NCBI RefSeq assembly: GCF_023703465.1
Contig: NZ_JAMQGP010000003.1
Location: forward strand, 248,001 to 312,000
Length of the DNA: 64,000 nt
Direction of reading: 5' to 3'
Source: Echinimonas agarilytica
GTDB taxonomy: Bacteria > Pseudomonadota > Gammaproteobacteria > Enterobacterales > Neiellaceae
Numbering within the stretch: the first letter of the stretch is position 1; each line of letters opens with the position of its first letter. The notes under the pieces were generated by a model. That model saw nothing but the letters and a program-made list of their open reading frames with translations, did no database searches and was not told the origin of the DNA. Shown here one piece after another: positions 1 through 10,135 of the stretch. Both the position numbers and the translations under genes were made by a program.

Positions 1-1
1 T

Positions 2-937
2 GGTCGTTTGGCAAAGCGTGGTGTCGCTGCGGTAATGCCTGATGCCGAAGATTTCCCGTATACAGTTCGTATCGTATCGGAAATTACTGAATCTAATGGT
101 TCAAGTTCAATGGCGTCTGTATGTGGCTCTTCACTTGCATTGATGGATGCTGGTGTTCCGATTAAAGCATCTGTTGCAGGTATTGCGATGGGCTTAGTAT
201 TGGAAGGCGACAAGTCAGTTGTATTGTCTGACATCTTAGGTGATGAAGATCACTTAGGTGATATGGACTTTAAAGTGGCCGGTACTAACGATGGTATCAC
301 TGCTTTGCAGATGGATATTAAAATCGAAGGTATCACTAAAGAGATCATGCAAAAAGCATTGCGCCAAGCACGCGCCGCTCGTTTGCACATCTTGACAGTG
401 ATGGACGATGCTATTGGTTCTGCACGTGAAGAAGTATCTCAGTTTGCTCCACGTATACACACTATCAAGATCAACCCAGAGAAGATCAAAGATGTGATTG
501 GTAAAGGTGGTGCAACGATTCGTTCTATCACTGAGCAAACCGGTACAAGCATCGATATCCAAGACGACGGTACAATTAACATTGCTGCTGTTGATGGCGT
601 TGCCGCTGAAGCTGCGCTTCAACGCATCAAAGAATTGACTGCGGAAATCGAAGTAGGTCGCATTTATGCTGGCCGTGTGACACGCATTGTTGATTTTGGT
701 GCATTCGTTGAAATCTTACCGGGCAAAGAAGGCTTGGTACATATTTCTCAAATTGCTAATAAGCGTATTGAGAAAGTGACAGATTATCTCGAAAACAACC
801 AAAACGTAGATGTGAAGGTTCTCGAGATTGACCGTCAAGGTCGTGTTCGCTTGAGTATCCGTGAAGCAAATCCTGAGCCAGCTGCAGAAACAACTGAAGC
901 TGCTGCTCCTGAAGCCGCTGCACCAGAAGCAGAGTAA
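2..937 (+). CDS. pnp: Polyribonucleotide nucleotidyltransferase, C-terminal part
   Basis: This is the 3' part of PNPase, the phosphorolytic 3'-5' exoribonuclease of the RNA degradosome. The reading frame is open to the left edge, so the N-terminal portion lies outside the window. The visible part starts in the second RNase PH-like core (the conserved [12 protein letters not shown] and [12 protein letters not shown] stretches). It continues through a KH domain with the [10 protein letters not shown] loop and an S1 domain ([18 protein letters not shown]). It ends in an alanine/glutamate-rich tail of about 20 residues, common in gammaproteobacteria. nlpI follows, as in Escherichia coli. The identification is secure; only the missing start is unknown. 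Confidence 0.97.
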   Translation, partial: GRLAKRGVAAVMPDAEDFPYTVRIVSEITESNGSSSMASVCGSSLALMDAGVPIKASVAGIAMGLVLEGDKSVVLSDILGDEDHLGDMDFKVAGTNDGITALQMDIKIEGITKEIMQKALRQARAARLHILTVMDDAIGSAREEVSQFAPRIHTIKINPEKIKDVIGKGGATIRSITEQTGTSIDIQDDGTINIAAVDGVAAEAALQRIKELTAEIEVGRIYAGRVTRIVDFGAFVEILPGKEGLVHISQIANKRIEKVTDYLENNQNVDVKVLEIDRQGRVRLSIREANPEPAAETTEAAAPEAAAPEAE

Positions 938-944
938 TCTGCTC

Positions 945-972
945 CTTATCGTCAACTAAAGTTGGCGATAAG
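945..972 (+). terminator. Hairpin just after pnp
   Basis: A 12-bp stem (one G-U pair, 4-nt loop) begins 7 nt after the pnp stop codon. No U-run follows it, so it is more likely an RNA-stabilising or processing hairpin ahead of the stronger terminator at 989-1020 than a terminator itself. Confidence 0.4.
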
Positions 973-988
973 ATATCAAACACGCATA

Positions 989-1020
989 ATGGGTCAATCA
1001 ATCGATTGGCCCATTTTTTT
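989..1020 (+). terminator. Rho-independent terminator of pnp
   Basis: An 11-bp stem, ATGGGTCAATC paired with GATTGGCCCAT (one G-U), has a 4-nt loop and runs straight into seven or more T residues. It sits 52 nt after pnp and 17 nt before the nlpI start, so nlpI would need its own promoter or read-through. Confidence 0.85.
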
Positions 1021-1036
1021 GCACTAAGCGAATTCT

Positions 1037-1930
1037 ATGATCAAATCTAATATCCTGGTTTTAATCGGGACACTATTGTTAGCAGCATGTTCTGCGACGT
1101 CCAATCACAGCGCTGATGCGCAAAACACCTTGTTGGCCGTTCCTCGCCAACCCGGTATTGAACAGCAAGCAGCCATTGCAAAGCTGACTGAAATTATCAA
1201 TTTAACAGATGCATCCGAAGAGCAGCGTGCGCGTTTGTATTACGATCGTGGCGTGCGCTATGACTCTGTGGGCATGAAGGCTCTTGCTCATTTAGATTTT
1301 AATCGAGCATTGCACCTAAAGCCTGATTTTGCAGAAGCGTATAATTTCATTGGGATTCATTACACACAAGGTGAGCAGTTTGTAGATGCTTTTGAAGCGT
1401 TTGGCTCTGCAATAGAGCTCGATGCTAACCATCAATACGCGATGCTTAATCGCGGCATCGCTCGTTACTACGCTGGACGCGTTGAGCTAGCCACTGAAGA
1501 TTTCTCTGAATTTTACCAACGCAGTCCGTCTGATCCGTATCGTGTGTTGTGGCTTTATATCAGTGAAGTCGAAACTGATGAAATCAAGGCTCAACAAAAC
1601 CTCTTAACGCATCGCGAAAAACTGAATACTCAGGATTGGTCGACGAGTATTGTTGATTTGTACCTTGGACGCATCTCCGAAGAGCAGTTTTTATCACTTG
1701 TACCTTATGGTATTGAGAGCGAAGAAGCGTATGCAGAACGATTATGCGAAGCGTATTTTTACCTAGGCAAGCTCTTAGAGCATAACGGTGAATACAATGC
1801 CGCTGCCAAATACTTCAAATTGGCGTTAGCCACAAATATTTATGACTTCGTAGAGCATCGCTATGCACTGTTAGAACTCAAGCGAATCGCGCTGATTTCA
1901 ATGAAAAACAATGAAGATAAAAGCGCATAG
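1037..1930 (+). CDS. nlpI: TPR lipoprotein NlpI
   Basis: NlpI is an outer-membrane lipoprotein. In E. coli it is an adaptor that brings the protease Prc to the peptidoglycan hydrolase MepS and scaffolds several murein hydrolases. The protein has 297 residues, close to the usual 294. The N-terminus is a lipoprotein signal with lipobox LLAAC (acylated Cys about residue 18). Tetratricopeptide repeats follow; the clearest, around residues 60-150, reads YDRGVRYDSVGMKALAHLDF then AEAYNFIGIHYTQGEQFVDA. The position directly after pnp is the conserved enterobacterial/Vibrio order and supports the name. The ribosome-binding site is weak. Confidence 0.93.
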   Translation: MIKSNILVLIGTLLLAACSATSNHSADAQNTLLAVPRQPGIEQQAAIAKLTEIINLTDASEEQRARLYYDRGVRYDSVGMKALAHLDFNRALHLKPDFAEAYNFIGIHYTQGEQFVDAFEAFGSAIELDANHQYAMLNRGIARYYAGRVELATEDFSEFYQRSPSDPYRVLWLYISEVETDEIKAQQNLLTHREKLNTQDWSTSIVDLYLGRISEEQFLSLVPYGIESEEAYAERLCEAYFYLGKLLEHNGEYNAAAKYFKLALATNIYDFVEHRYALLELKRIALISMKNNEDKSA

Positions 1931-1962
1931 CGCCTCATGTCAGCTGTTTAAGTTACTGTAAA

Positions 1963-1985
1963 AAAGGGACCTTCGAGGTCCCTTT
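1963..1985. terminator. Bidirectional terminator between nlpI and comEA-like gene
   Basis: AAAGGGACC and GGTCCCTTT form a 9-bp stem around a short TTCGA loop. Several A residues precede it and T residues follow, so it can terminate both converging genes. Confidence 0.85.
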
Positions 1986-2001
1986 GTCATGTTTTGAGTG
2001 T

Positions 2002-2307
2002 TTAAATTTCAATGAAATTTCGATTTCGCTCAACGAGGGCAGATCCAACGCCTTTTACTTCGGTTAATTGATCGATCGAAGTAAAATCGCCATGCGCATC
2101 TCGATAGTTCACGATCGCTTCTGCTTTTTTCAATCCAATACCATAAAGTAAGTCAGCAATGACCTCGGCGTTTGCCATATTGATATTAACTTTATTAGTA
2201 ATGACTGAGGTTTCAGAAGGGGCTGGTTCAGCCGCGATAGTGGGCTGAGATATGCATGTTAAAAGCGCAACAGAAACTGCTGCAACCAATTCTTTGGTCG
2301 ATTTCAT
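2002..2307 (-). CDS. ComEA-family helix-hairpin-helix protein
   Basis: This small exported protein (about 101 residues) has a signal peptide (MKSTKELVAAVSVALLTCIS, cleavage probably near TIAA). It ends in a single helix-hairpin-helix repeat pair: VNINMANAEVIADLLYGIG followed by IDQLTEVKGVGSALVERN. That is the ComEA/competence-helix-hairpin-helix architecture, which binds double-stranded DNA in the periplasm during uptake. The start was placed at the internal ATG because an AAGGA site lies 8 nt upstream and the signal peptide begins there. It is a stand-alone form without the N-terminal anchor of Gram-positive ComEA. A role in transformation is inferred, not shown. Confidence 0.85.
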   Translation of the reverse strand: MKSTKELVAAVSVALLTCISQPTIAAEPAPSETSVITNKVNINMANAEVIADLLYGIGLKKAEAIVNYRDAHGDFTSIDQLTEVKGVGSALVERNRNFIEI

Positions 2308-2361
2308 AATGCTTGTCCTTAAGCGTAATGTCATGAGAATGTCACAAACCGTGACGACATT

Positions 2362-2390
2362 ACTTTAGAACGTAGATTAAATAAGGTCAA
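2362..2390 (-). promoter_or_regulatory. Sigma-70 promoter for the comEA-like gene
   Basis: On the minus strand TTGACC (2385-2390) and TAAAGT (2362-2367) are separated by 17 nt. A dyad GTCAC-AAACC-GTGAC (2341-2355) covers the expected transcription start and could be an operator. Confidence 0.5.
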
Positions 2391-2592
2391 ATTTTATACA
2401 AATAAGCACGTTAAAGAAAGGTTGCAGAGTCATCAACACGTCAGACTTAACCTTCGCCATATTTCAGTGTACTCTAGGCTACAAAATGTAAGATGTAGTC
2501 AGCTGTTCATTACTCAGCCGAGTATTTGGGCATTAAATGGCATGGATCGTAGCTATTTAAAATGGCCGATAAATAAGACTGAAGGACAAACA

Positions 2593-3489
2593 ATGCAAGT
2601 AAAGAAGGCAGTTATTCCTGTTGCAGGTTTAGGCACTCGCATGCTACCCGCCACCAAAGCAATCCCCAAAGAAATGTTACCTGTTGTTGATCGCCCCTTA
2701 ATCCAATATGTGGTTGAAGAGTGCGTTAAAGCAGGCATCAAAGAAATTGTGTTGGTGACTCATAGTAGTAAAAACTCCATTGAGAACCACTTTGATACAA
2801 GTTTTGAACTCGAAGCAACGCTGGAAAAGCGTGTGAAGCGTCAATTACTTGAAGAAGTTCAGGCTATTTGTCCAAAGGACGTAACTATTATGCATGTGCG
2901 TCAAGGCACAGCATTGGGTCTCGGCCATGCTATTTTATGTGCCAAACCATTAGTGGGCGAAGTACCATTTGCCGTTGTTTTACCTGATGTATTGATTGAC
3001 CGTTACGATGCCGATCCAAAGCGCGACAACTTGGCCGAAATGTGCAGCATGTTTGAAACCACTGGTGCTAGCCAAATCATGGTTGAGGCTGTACCCCATG
3101 AGCAGATCAGTAATTACGGCGTGGTTGATATCGGCGGCAAAGATTTAGCCCCTGGTGAATCTTCGCAAATGCTTGGCACGGTTGAAAAGCCAGATGCAGA
3201 TGAAGCTCCGTCTAACCTCGCTGTTGTGGGGCGTTATGTTTTAAGTGCTGAATGTTGGGATTTACTCGCATTCACACCTCCGGGAGCGGGCGGCGAAATT
3301 CAATTGACCGATGCGATTGGATCGTTGATGAAAGTTGAACCTGTTAATGCCTACTACATGAAAGGCAGAAGCCATGATTGCGGTAGTAAGCTGGGTTATA
3401 TGCAAGCCAACTTAGAATATGGTGTGCGCCACAGTTCAATTGGTGAAGACTACAAAGCATTCTTAAAAGAATTTGTAGCGAAGCTTTAA
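2593..3489 (+). CDS. galU: UTP--glucose-1-phosphate uridylyltransferase
   Basis: GalU makes UDP-glucose from UTP and glucose-1-phosphate in the cytoplasm, feeding LPS, capsule and osmolyte synthesis. The protein has 298 residues (family about 300). It carries the nucleotide-binding start [25 protein letters not shown], the LVVDRP-type substrate loop and the VEKP motif near residue 200. The ATG at 2593 was chosen because AAGGA lies 7 nt before it and homologues start at this point; the longer open frame upstream (from 2422) has no homology. It opens a four-gene nucleotide-sugar cluster: galU, galE, ugd and an epimerase gene. Confidence 0.96.
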   Translation: MQVKKAVIPVAGLGTRMLPATKAIPKEMLPVVDRPLIQYVVEECVKAGIKEIVLVTHSSKNSIENHFDTSFELEATLEKRVKRQLLEEVQAICPKDVTIMHVRQGTALGLGHAILCAKPLVGEVPFAVVLPDVLIDRYDADPKRDNLAEMCSMFETTGASQIMVEAVPHEQISNYGVVDIGGKDLAPGESSQMLGTVEKPDADEAPSNLAVVGRYVLSAECWDLLAFTPPGAGGEIQLTDAIGSLMKVEPVNAYYMKGRSHDCGSKLGYMQANLEYGVRHSSIGEDYKAFLKEFVAKL

Positions 3490-3501
3490 GCGAGCATAAC
3501 A

Positions 3502-4518
3502 ATGGAAGTTTTAGTGACGGGCGGCGCCGGTTATATCGGTAGCCACACTTTGATTGCAATGATTGCTGAAGGCTATAAGCCGGTAGTGGTCGACAATTTA
3601 TGCAACTCAAGCTCAATTTCACTGACCCGTGTAAAAGAAATTACCGGCCTTGATGAGATTCCATTTTATCAAGCCGATATTCGCGACGAAGAGGCTCTTG
3701 ATGCAATCTTCAACGCGCACAATATCGACGCGGTGATTCATTTTGCAGGGTTGAAAGCCGTGGGGGAATCAACTCAGATACCACTGTCGTACTATCAAAC
3801 CAACGTCGCAGGCACGTTAGTGCTTTGTGAGGCGATGAAAAAAGCGGGCGTTAAACGCTTAGTGTTTAGCTCATCTGCCACTGTTTATGGTGATCCGGCG
3901 TCGGTACCTATTGTTGAGTCATTTCCTACATCAGCAACCAACCCATATGGGCGTTCTAAACTGATTGTTGAAGAAATCTTAACAGACTTAGCTCAATCAG
4001 ATGATGAATGGGATATCGTTTTATTACGATATTTTAATCCCGTTGGTGCGCATCAAAGTGGGTTGATTGGTGAAGACCCAAATGGCATCCCGAATAATCT
4101 GACTCCTTACATTACGCAAGTGGCCGTGGGTAAACTGCCCCAGCTCGGTGTGTTTGGAGGGGATTACGATACCAAAGACGGTACCGGCGTTCGTGACTAT
4201 ATCCACGTGTTAGACTTGGCTGACGGTCATGTCAAATCACTTCAGCATTTGAAACAGAAACCAGGTTTGGTGACCTATAACTTAGGCACCGGTATCGGCT
4301 ACTCAGTGCTAGAAGTGGTTACGGCCTTTTCAAAGGCTTGTGCACGAGAAATCCCTTATCAAATTATGGAGCGTCGCCCCGGTGATATTGCAGAGTGTTA
4401 TGCAGATCCGGAGTTGGCGTTTACCAAATTAGGCTGGAAAGCTGAGCGCGGCCTATCTGAGATGGCGATTGATGCTTGGCGCTGGCAATCGATGAACCCT
4501 GATGGATATCCATCGTAG
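3502..4518 (+). CDS. galE: UDP-glucose 4-epimerase
   Basis: GalE interconverts UDP-glucose and UDP-galactose with tightly bound NAD. The protein has 338 residues, the normal length. It shows the Rossmann motif [11 protein letters not shown] at residues 4-14, the catalytic SSATVYG serine/threonine region near residue 125, and YGRSK with the catalytic Tyr-xxx-Lys near 150. The C-terminal substrate domain includes [13 protein letters not shown]. It starts 12 nt after galU with no room for a separate promoter, so the two genes are cotranscribed. No other Leloir-pathway genes are nearby, which suggests supply of surface polysaccharide rather than galactose catabolism. Confidence 0.96.
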   Translation: MEVLVTGGAGYIGSHTLIAMIAEGYKPVVVDNLCNSSSISLTRVKEITGLDEIPFYQADIRDEEALDAIFNAHNIDAVIHFAGLKAVGESTQIPLSYYQTNVAGTLVLCEAMKKAGVKRLVFSSSATVYGDPASVPIVESFPTSATNPYGRSKLIVEEILTDLAQSDDEWDIVLLRYFNPVGAHQSGLIGEDPNGIPNNLTPYITQVAVGKLPQLGVFGGDYDTKDGTGVRDYIHVLDLADGHVKSLQHLKQKPGLVTYNLGTGIGYSVLEVVTAFSKACAREIPYQIMERRPGDIAECYADPELAFTKLGWKAERGLSEMAIDAWRWQSMNPDGYPS

Positions 4519-4566
4519 TTGGGTGTGTTTCAACAAATTTATATTTATCTTAAAAAGTAGAAAGCG

Positions 4567-5910
4567 ATGAAAGTTACTGTATTTGGAATTGGTTACGTTG
4601 GGCTTGTTCAAGCCGCGGTCATGGCGGATTTTGGTCATGAAGTCATGTGTGTTGATGTTGATGAAACACGTGTAGAGAACCTTAAAAAAGGAATTATTCC
4701 AATCTACGAGCCAGGCTTAACGCCACTCGTAGAGAGCAATTACAAAGAAGGTCGCTTGCACTTCACTACAGATGCTAAAGCGGGTGTTGAGTTTGGTGAG
4801 TTGCAATTCATTGCTGTGGGGACGCCTCCGGATGAAGATGGCTCTGCTGATCTAAAATACGTTTTGGCTGTGGCTCGGACTGTTGCACAGCACATGAATG
4901 GCTACAAAGTTGTCATTGATAAAAGCACGGTTCCGGTAGGAACAGCCGATAAGGTTAATGCGGCGATTGGAGAAGTCCTGAAAGAGCGCGGAGTCGATTT
5001 TGACTATGCAGTGGTGTCAAACCCTGAGTTCTTAAAAGAAGGTGCTGCTGTTAGCGATTGTATGCGCCCAGACCGAATCGTGATCGGCACTGATGATGAA
5101 AAAGCGCGTGAGTTAGTACGCGAATTGTACGCTCCATTTAACCGCAATCACGACCGTATCATTTTCATGGATGTACGTTCAGCGGAACTTACCAAGTACG
5201 CAGCTAACTGTATGTTGGCGACTAAGATCAGCTTCATGAACGAAATGTCAAATATGGCAGAACGTTTAGGTGCGGATATTGAAAAAGTTCGTCAAGGCAT
5301 CGGTTCAGATGCGCGTATTGGTTATCACTTTATCTACCCAGGTTGCGGGTATGGTGGTTCGTGCTTCCCGAAAGATGTACAGGCTTTAGTTCGTACAGCC
5401 GATTCTATTGGTTATGATTCAGAACTCCTCAAAGCAGTTGAGTCTGTGAACTACGGCCAGAAAGAAGTCTTATTCAACCGCGTGAAAAAGTATTATGGCG
5501 ATGACTTGAAGGGCAAAACCATTGCACTATGGGGGCTCTCTTTCAAACCCAATACGGATGATATGCGTGAAGCATCAAGCCGTGTATTGATGGAACGTTT
5601 GTGGGCTGAAGGCGCAAAAGTTCGTGCATTTGATCCAGAAGCGATGGAAGAGGTTCAACGTATTTACGGCACTCGCGAAGACCTTGAGTTGGTCGGTACG
5701 AAAGATGCTGCTCTGAAAGGTGCCGATTGCCTTGTGATTTGTACTGAGTGGAAAGTGTTCCGGGCGGCAAACTTTGAAGAGATTAAGTCTCAAATTTCAG
5801 ATCCAGTGATTTTCGATGGTCGTAACTTGTACGAGCCAGAGATGGTTGAGCGTTATGGTCTTGAGTACTATGGCATGGGCCGTGGTGCCAGCATTAAACT
5901 CGAATCGTAA
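4567..5910 (+). CDS. ugd: UDP-glucose 6-dehydrogenase
   Basis: Ugd oxidises UDP-glucose twice with NAD to UDP-glucuronate. The 447-residue protein has the N-terminal [19 protein letters not shown] Rossmann motif, the [20 protein letters not shown] substrate loop near residue 150, and the catalytic cysteine in GGSCFPKD near residue 260. The C-terminal UDP-binding domain contains [15 protein letters not shown]. It lies between galE and a UDP-glucuronate epimerase-like gene, so the cluster can run glucose-1-P to UDP-glucose, UDP-glucuronate and probably UDP-galacturonate. The 48-nt gap after galE shows no terminator. Confidence 0.96.
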   Translation: MKVTVFGIGYVGLVQAAVMADFGHEVMCVDVDETRVENLKKGIIPIYEPGLTPLVESNYKEGRLHFTTDAKAGVEFGELQFIAVGTPPDEDGSADLKYVLAVARTVAQHMNGYKVVIDKSTVPVGTADKVNAAIGEVLKERGVDFDYAVVSNPEFLKEGAAVSDCMRPDRIVIGTDDEKARELVRELYAPFNRNHDRIIFMDVRSAELTKYAANCMLATKISFMNEMSNMAERLGADIEKVRQGIGSDARIGYHFIYPGCGYGGSCFPKDVQALVRTADSIGYDSELLKAVESVNYGQKEVLFNRVKKYYGDDLKGKTIALWGLSFKPNTDDMREASSRVLMERLWAEGAKVRAFDPEAMEEVQRIYGTREDLELVGTKDAALKGADCLVICTEWKVFRAANFEEIKSQISDPVIFDGRNLYEPEMVERYGLEYYGMGRGASIKLES

Positions 5911-5925
5911 GGCTCGTTTATTACT

Positions 5926-6924
5926 ATGAAAATACTGGTCACGGGTGCCGCTGGGTTTATCGGCTTCCATTTGAGCAAGCGATTGTGTGAGTCGGGTATT
6001 GAGGTTGTGGGTATCGACAACCTCAATAATTACTATGATGTGCAATTGAAGTTGGATCGTCTTGCGATTTTAGAGCCACTCGAAAGCTTTCGTTTTATCA
6101 AACTAGATCTGGCTGACCGTGAGGGCATGGCTCAACTATTTGAAACAGAGAAATTTGACCGAGTGATTCACTTAGCCGCTCAGGCTGGGGTTCGTCATTC
6201 ACTCAAAGCTCCATTTGAATATGTTGATTCAAACCTAACAGGGATGATGTCAATCCTAGAAGGATGTCGACATAGTAAGGTTCAACATCTCGTGTTTGCA
6301 TCATCAAGTTCAGTGTATGGCATGAATGAATCGATGCCTTTCACCACAGATGACAATGTTGATCATCCCGTGTCTTTGTATGCTGCGTCCAAGAAAGCGA
6401 ATGAGCTGATGGCTCATAGCTATGCGCACTTGTATGGTCTGCCTACCACTGGATTGCGGTTCTTTACCGTATATGGCCCGTGGGGACGTCCTGATATGGC
6501 TTATTTCTTGTTCACTGATGCAATGTTGGCAGGCAAGCCAATCAAGGTATTTAATCATGGAAAAATGCGTCGTGACTTTACCTATATTGATGACATCGTA
6601 GAGGGAATTTTGCGGGTTGCAGACAAAGTGCCGCAACCGAACCCAGACTGGGCTTCTGCCGCGCCGTCGGCAAGCAAAGCACCTTATAAGATCTACAATA
6701 TCGGCAATAACGAGCCTGAAGAATTGGGTGTATTTATTAGTACACTTGAGAAGCATTTGGGGATCGAAGCAGAAAAAGAAATGTTACCGATGCAAGCCGG
6801 AGATGTGCCTGCAACTGCTGCCAACATTGATGATCTCGTTCGAGATGTGGGGTTCTCACCTTCCACCACTATCGACAAAGGTTTAGGTGAGTTTGTGAAA
6901 TGGTATAAGTCGTACTATTCCTAA
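5926..6924 (+). CDS. NAD-dependent epimerase, UDP-glucuronate 4-epimerase type
   Basis: This is an extended short-chain dehydrogenase of 332 residues. It has VTGAAGFIGFHLSKRL at the N-terminus, SSSSVYG near residue 125 and the catalytic YAASKK near residue 150. DNLNNYYDVQLK after the first Rossmann strand and the FFTVYGPWGRPDMA stretch are typical of the CapI/LspL UDP-glucuronate 4-epimerases that make UDP-galacturonate for capsule and LPS. The position 15 nt after ugd, which makes the substrate, supports this. dTDP-glucose dehydratase is less likely given these motifs. It closes the nucleotide-sugar operon. Confidence 0.88.
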   Translation: MKILVTGAAGFIGFHLSKRLCESGIEVVGIDNLNNYYDVQLKLDRLAILEPLESFRFIKLDLADREGMAQLFETEKFDRVIHLAAQAGVRHSLKAPFEYVDSNLTGMMSILEGCRHSKVQHLVFASSSSVYGMNESMPFTTDDNVDHPVSLYAASKKANELMAHSYAHLYGLPTTGLRFFTVYGPWGRPDMAYFLFTDAMLAGKPIKVFNHGKMRRDFTYIDDIVEGILRVADKVPQPNPDWASAAPSASKAPYKIYNIGNNEPEELGVFISTLEKHLGIEAEKEMLPMQAGDVPATAANIDDLVRDVGFSPSTTIDKGLGEFVKWYKSYYS

Positions 6925-6942
6925 CTGATTGCTTAAAAAATA

Positions 6943-6968
6943 AAAGCTCCTTTGTAGGAGCTTTTTTT
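6943..6968 (+). terminator. Terminator of the galU-epimerase operon
   Basis: AAAGCTCC and GGAGCTTT form an 8-bp stem with a 6-nt loop, followed by a T-run; it stands 18 nt after the epimerase stop. The A residues before the stem could let it also end the converging minus-strand gene. Confidence 0.88.
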
Positions 6969-6999
6969 ATGGATGACGTTTAATGGAGACTGAATGGAG

Positions 7000-8055
7000 T
7001 TATGCGTACTCTGCACTCAGTATTTCAAAGCATATATCCGTTAATGCTTGTGTATCTGAGTCTAAGTACGCCATGGTCTTTTGCAATTTAACCATTACCA
7101 AGTCAAAACCTCGATCGGTGACGTCAAACTGATGTTCTGCCAGTCGTTGTAAAAAGTGAACCTGAACTAAGGCAGGAAGGCATTCAAGCTCTTCTTTTGT
7201 CAAAGGTTGGCGCTCTGAATAGGTACCAATGATTAGCTTCAAACAATGACGCCAACCGTCTTCTCGGCTCGCTCTGCTTTCGCGTTGGCCATGCCCTTGT
7301 TCGACGCAATACAATGCGAACTGAAATAAGTCGTAAATTCTCAAATCTTTTCGCGCGTCATCTAAACCTAAACAGGCAACTAGCTTGGCATCATCATCGC
7401 AAAGAAAATTGGAGCGATGGAATGAGCCTAAAATATTAGTCTTTTGACATTTCTTGATAAGCTCAGGGGTCAACATACGCGACAAGCCCATCGCCATCGG
7501 CATGGCGCTGTGCATCAGGTTCAACATAGCATTAGCACATGCGTTGCTTTGTTCCAGCGTGTGTAACTCGCAGCGGTACGTCATTAACTTATTGGTTAAT
7601 CCTGACAAGTTATAACTACAAATTTGTTGAGACGTTGAATTGAGCGCGAAGTCTTGACCCACTTGATGAAAAGTTGCCAGCCCTAAACTTAGGTTTCGAA
7701 TGTGTTCATCGGTAATTCTTTCTCCTTCAGGAAATGTATTACCCTTGATAAATTCACTTGCTATGTACAGCTCTGAGCGCCGATATTCAGTGACCGGCTG
7801 CCCATTTTTATTCGCAATGACTCGCGGTGTAGGGCAACCGTTTTGATGAAGCTTTAAAGCAAATTCAGCTTCTTGATGAAGCCGACTCATACTGTTGTTT
7901 TGAATGTGGTGTTTTAAGGCGATCTTGCCGCGCTGAGTTTGAACAAAAAATATTTCGTTGACGCCAGATGTTGCGCAGATTTCAATATTGGCTTGAGGCT
8001 CCAAACCATAATGCTGAAGAACGTCTTCCAATCGCTTGAGAATTGGCGTTGCCAT
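7000..8055 (-). CDS. Phosphotransferase-fold protein with degenerate catalytic site
   Basis: The 351-residue protein has the aminoglycoside-phosphotransferase/homoserine-kinase/SrkA fold. Visible parts are the N-lobe lysine in GKIALKHH (about residue 48), the QEAEFALKLH helix acid, and a C-lobe with the IYDLFQFALYC stretch. The catalytic loop, normally HGDxHxxN, reads LGSFHRSN (residues 209-216), so the catalytic Asp is Ser. The metal-binding DFDD is GLDD (230-233), so the first Asp is Gly. This suggests a pseudokinase, or a kinase of altered chemistry. A good AGAGGGA site precedes the ATG. It is downstream of and codirectional with cmoA-cmoB, across a 166-bp gap. Substrate unknown. Confidence 0.72.
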   Translation of the reverse strand: MATPILKRLEDVLQHYGLEPQANIEICATSGVNEIFFVQTQRGKIALKHHIQNNSMSRLHQEAEFALKLHQNGCPTPRVIANKNGQPVTEYRRSELYIASEFIKGNTFPEGERITDEHIRNLSLGLATFHQVGQDFALNSTSQQICSYNLSGLTNKLMTYRCELHTLEQSNACANAMLNLMHSAMPMAMGLSRMLTPELIKKCQKTNILGSFHRSNFLCDDDAKLVACLGLDDARKDLRIYDLFQFALYCVEQGHGQRESRASREDGWRHCLKLIIGTYSERQPLTKEELECLPALVQVHFLQRLAEHQFDVTDRGFDLVMVKLQKTMAYLDSDTQALTDICFEILSAEYA

Positions 8056-8221
8056 TGCATTCCCTCTAGTTACCGAACGTGCGTATCTATTTAGTATTAG
8101 CCGAGCTTTTTTAATTCGATAGCTCTTTCTATGTGAGCAAACATCGGATTTTGATAAATATTTACACTTCTGTGTTCCGGTGAGCCTAACAAATCTGACA
8201 TAGAACGATGTATGAGCTTAG

Positions 8222-9196
8222 CTAAATCGGTTTTTTAGCAATCAGAGCAGCCCGCAGTGGGGCAGGATGGCCTTCGACTGTTTTATTGACGTCATTCGGG
8301 TCTAGAAAATCTGCAAGACTCTCATTTGTCATCCAGTCCGTTCGGCGTTGCTCGTCAATGCTGGTTTGATCCAAATCGATTAATTCAACATGGGTAAAGC
8401 CTACTCGATTTAACCACAATTCTAGTGCTTTTGCGCTAGGTAAAAACCATACATTTCGCATTTTTGCATATCGGTCGTCGGGCACTAGCACTTGCTGTTT
8501 GTCACCGGTAACGACCAAGGTCTCGAGGACGAGCTCGCCACCGGGTCTTAATAAATCGAATAATTGTTGAATGTGGTCAATAGGTGATTTGCGATGATAT
8601 AAAACGCCCATTGAAAATACGGTATCAAATGACTGTAGGGCAGGCATTTGCTCTACCCCAATGGGTAACAAGTGAATGCCTGGGGGATTTCCAGCCAGTC
8701 GCTTGATTGCCATGAATTGCATTAAAAACAATTCAGCGGGATCGATACCGACCACCATACTTGCCCCAGCGCCTTTCATTCGCCACATGTGGTAACCATT
8801 GCCACAACCTACGTCGAGTATTGTGCGGCCTTCTAATGGCTGAATGTGGTGTTTGATCCGGTCCCATTTCCAATCCGAACGCCACTCGGTATCAATATGC
8901 AAACCATGTACGTGGTATGGGCCTTTTCGCCATGGGTGAAATTGAGTCAGTAAACCTTCGAGCTTGTTACGAAGACTTTCATCATTCCCTTCAAGCGGGC
9001 CAATTCGAACCATGTCTGAAAAGTTCACATCGGTGCAGGCATGCTCTGGTAATTTGTTCAACACGCGCTGCCAACCGGCAAACTTGCTATTGCGAAGCTC
9101 TCGTTGCCACTGACCGAGTTGCCCTGGAATGGTTTCTAACCAGTGGCTCATATTTGAATAGGCTAATTCACGGTAAAAATCGTCAAAATGAATCAT
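8222..9196 (-). CDS. cmoB: tRNA U34 carboxymethyltransferase
   Basis: CmoB transfers a carboxymethyl group from carboxy-S-adenosylmethionine to 5-hydroxyuridine at the wobble position of tRNAs, giving cmo5U. The protein has 324 residues, the usual length. It has the family-specific N-terminal domain with PWRKGP (about residue 90) and [13 protein letters not shown], then a methyltransferase fold: [15 protein letters not shown] (SAM motif I), VGIDP (motif II) and [16 protein letters not shown]. Its partner cmoA lies immediately upstream on the same strand, so the pair is almost certainly cotranscribed. The ribosome-binding site is poor. Confidence 0.96.
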   Translation of the reverse strand: MIHFDDFYRELAYSNMSHWLETIPGQLGQWQRELRNSKFAGWQRVLNKLPEHACTDVNFSDMVRIGPLEGNDESLRNKLEGLLTQFHPWRKGPYHVHGLHIDTEWRSDWKWDRIKHHIQPLEGRTILDVGCGNGYHMWRMKGAGASMVVGIDPAELFLMQFMAIKRLAGNPPGIHLLPIGVEQMPALQSFDTVFSMGVLYHRKSPIDHIQQLFDLLRPGGELVLETLVVTGDKQQVLVPDDRYAKMRNVWFLPSAKALELWLNRVGFTHVELIDLDQTSIDEQRRTDWMTNESLADFLDPNDVNKTVEGHPAPLRAALIAKKPI

Positions 9197-9275
9197 TAAA
9201 AATACTCGGCTTAATCATGGTTGTTTGCGGTCCAATCTAATCGCATAGTTGGCATTGGAACGTCAGTTAGAAGTT

Positions 9276-10010
9276 TTATTTAATCGCGATGATAGAGCAG
9301 AAATTATAACTCTGGTACCACACGCCCGATTCGGAAAACCCAGCTTCACTAAGGCGCTGATGATGTAAATCAATGGTGTCGGTTTTCATGACATTTTCGA
9401 GCGCAGTTCTCTTTTGGCTAATTTCCAATTCGCTATAGCCATTGGTCCGCTTGAATTCGTGATGTAAATCGATCAATAGTTCATTCATCGATGCCGAATT
9501 ATCGCGAACCTTTTCTGACAACAGCAGTAGTCCGCCAGGTTTTAGTCCTGCAGCAATCTTATTTAAGATGGCTTGGCGTTGCTCTGGTGGGACAAATTGC
9601 AAGGTGAAATTTAAAACAACGATGGAAGCGTTGGTAATTTCTGTGTCTTGAATATTCTGGCAGTGCAATTCGATAGGAGTGTCACCGCGATATGAGTCAA
9701 TATGATGCTGGCATCGCTCAAGCATTGCTTCTGAGTTATCAACAGCAATTATTTTACAGTGGCTCTGAGTGTTGTGGCGGCGCATCATCAAGCTTGCTGC
9801 ACCTAACGAGCAGCCTAGATCATATAGGTTTGTCTCAGCTTGTGCGTATCGCTCGGTTAGCAGTCCCAACGTGTGCAGTATGGTTTGGTAGCCCGGCACA
9901 GAGCGCTGGATCATGTCAGGAAAAACTTCAGCAACGCGCTGGTCGAAGTTGAAGTCGCTCATCTGTTCAATGGGCGAAGAGTATATGGTGTCGGTTAAGC
10001 GGTTAGTCAC
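9276..10010 (-). CDS. cmoA: Carboxy-S-adenosyl-L-methionine synthase
   Basis: CmoA makes carboxy-SAM from SAM and prephenate, the donor used by CmoB. The 244-residue protein starts with the characteristic DTIYSSPIEQMSDFNFDQRVAEVFPDM-like region. It then has the SAM fold YDLGCSLGAASLMM (motif I), IIAVDNSEAMLERC (motif II) and IVVLNFTLQFVPPEQR. The start is a GTG with little Shine-Dalgarno sequence. The gene is divergent from the fmdB-like/aspS unit across a 223-bp region that must hold promoters for both directions. Together with cmoB it forms a complete wobble-modification module. Confidence 0.96.
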   Translation of the reverse strand: MTNRLTDTIYSSPIEQMSDFNFDQRVAEVFPDMIQRSVPGYQTILHTLGLLTERYAQAETNLYDLGCSLGAASLMMRRHNTQSHCKIIAVDNSEAMLERCQHHIDSYRGDTPIELHCQNIQDTEITNASIVVLNFTLQFVPPEQRQAILNKIAAGLKPGGLLLLSEKVRDNSASMNELLIDLHHEFKRTNGYSELEISQKRTALENVMKTDTIDLHHQRLSEAGFSESGVWYQSYNFCSIIAIK

Positions 10011-10135
10011 AATGGGTCAAAGCAAACAATTTATAATCCGCTAGTTTAACCGATGACGTGGCAGGAAGGTATTGTTCGGCGTAATCAGTTGCACGAACTT
10101 CCCTTGGGTGGGTAGCAGGTTGAGCTTGGTTTGCG

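Noticed and set aside
2422-2592. N-terminal extension of GalU
   Set aside because: The extra residues resemble no GalU, and AAGGA sits correctly in front of the ATG at 2593.
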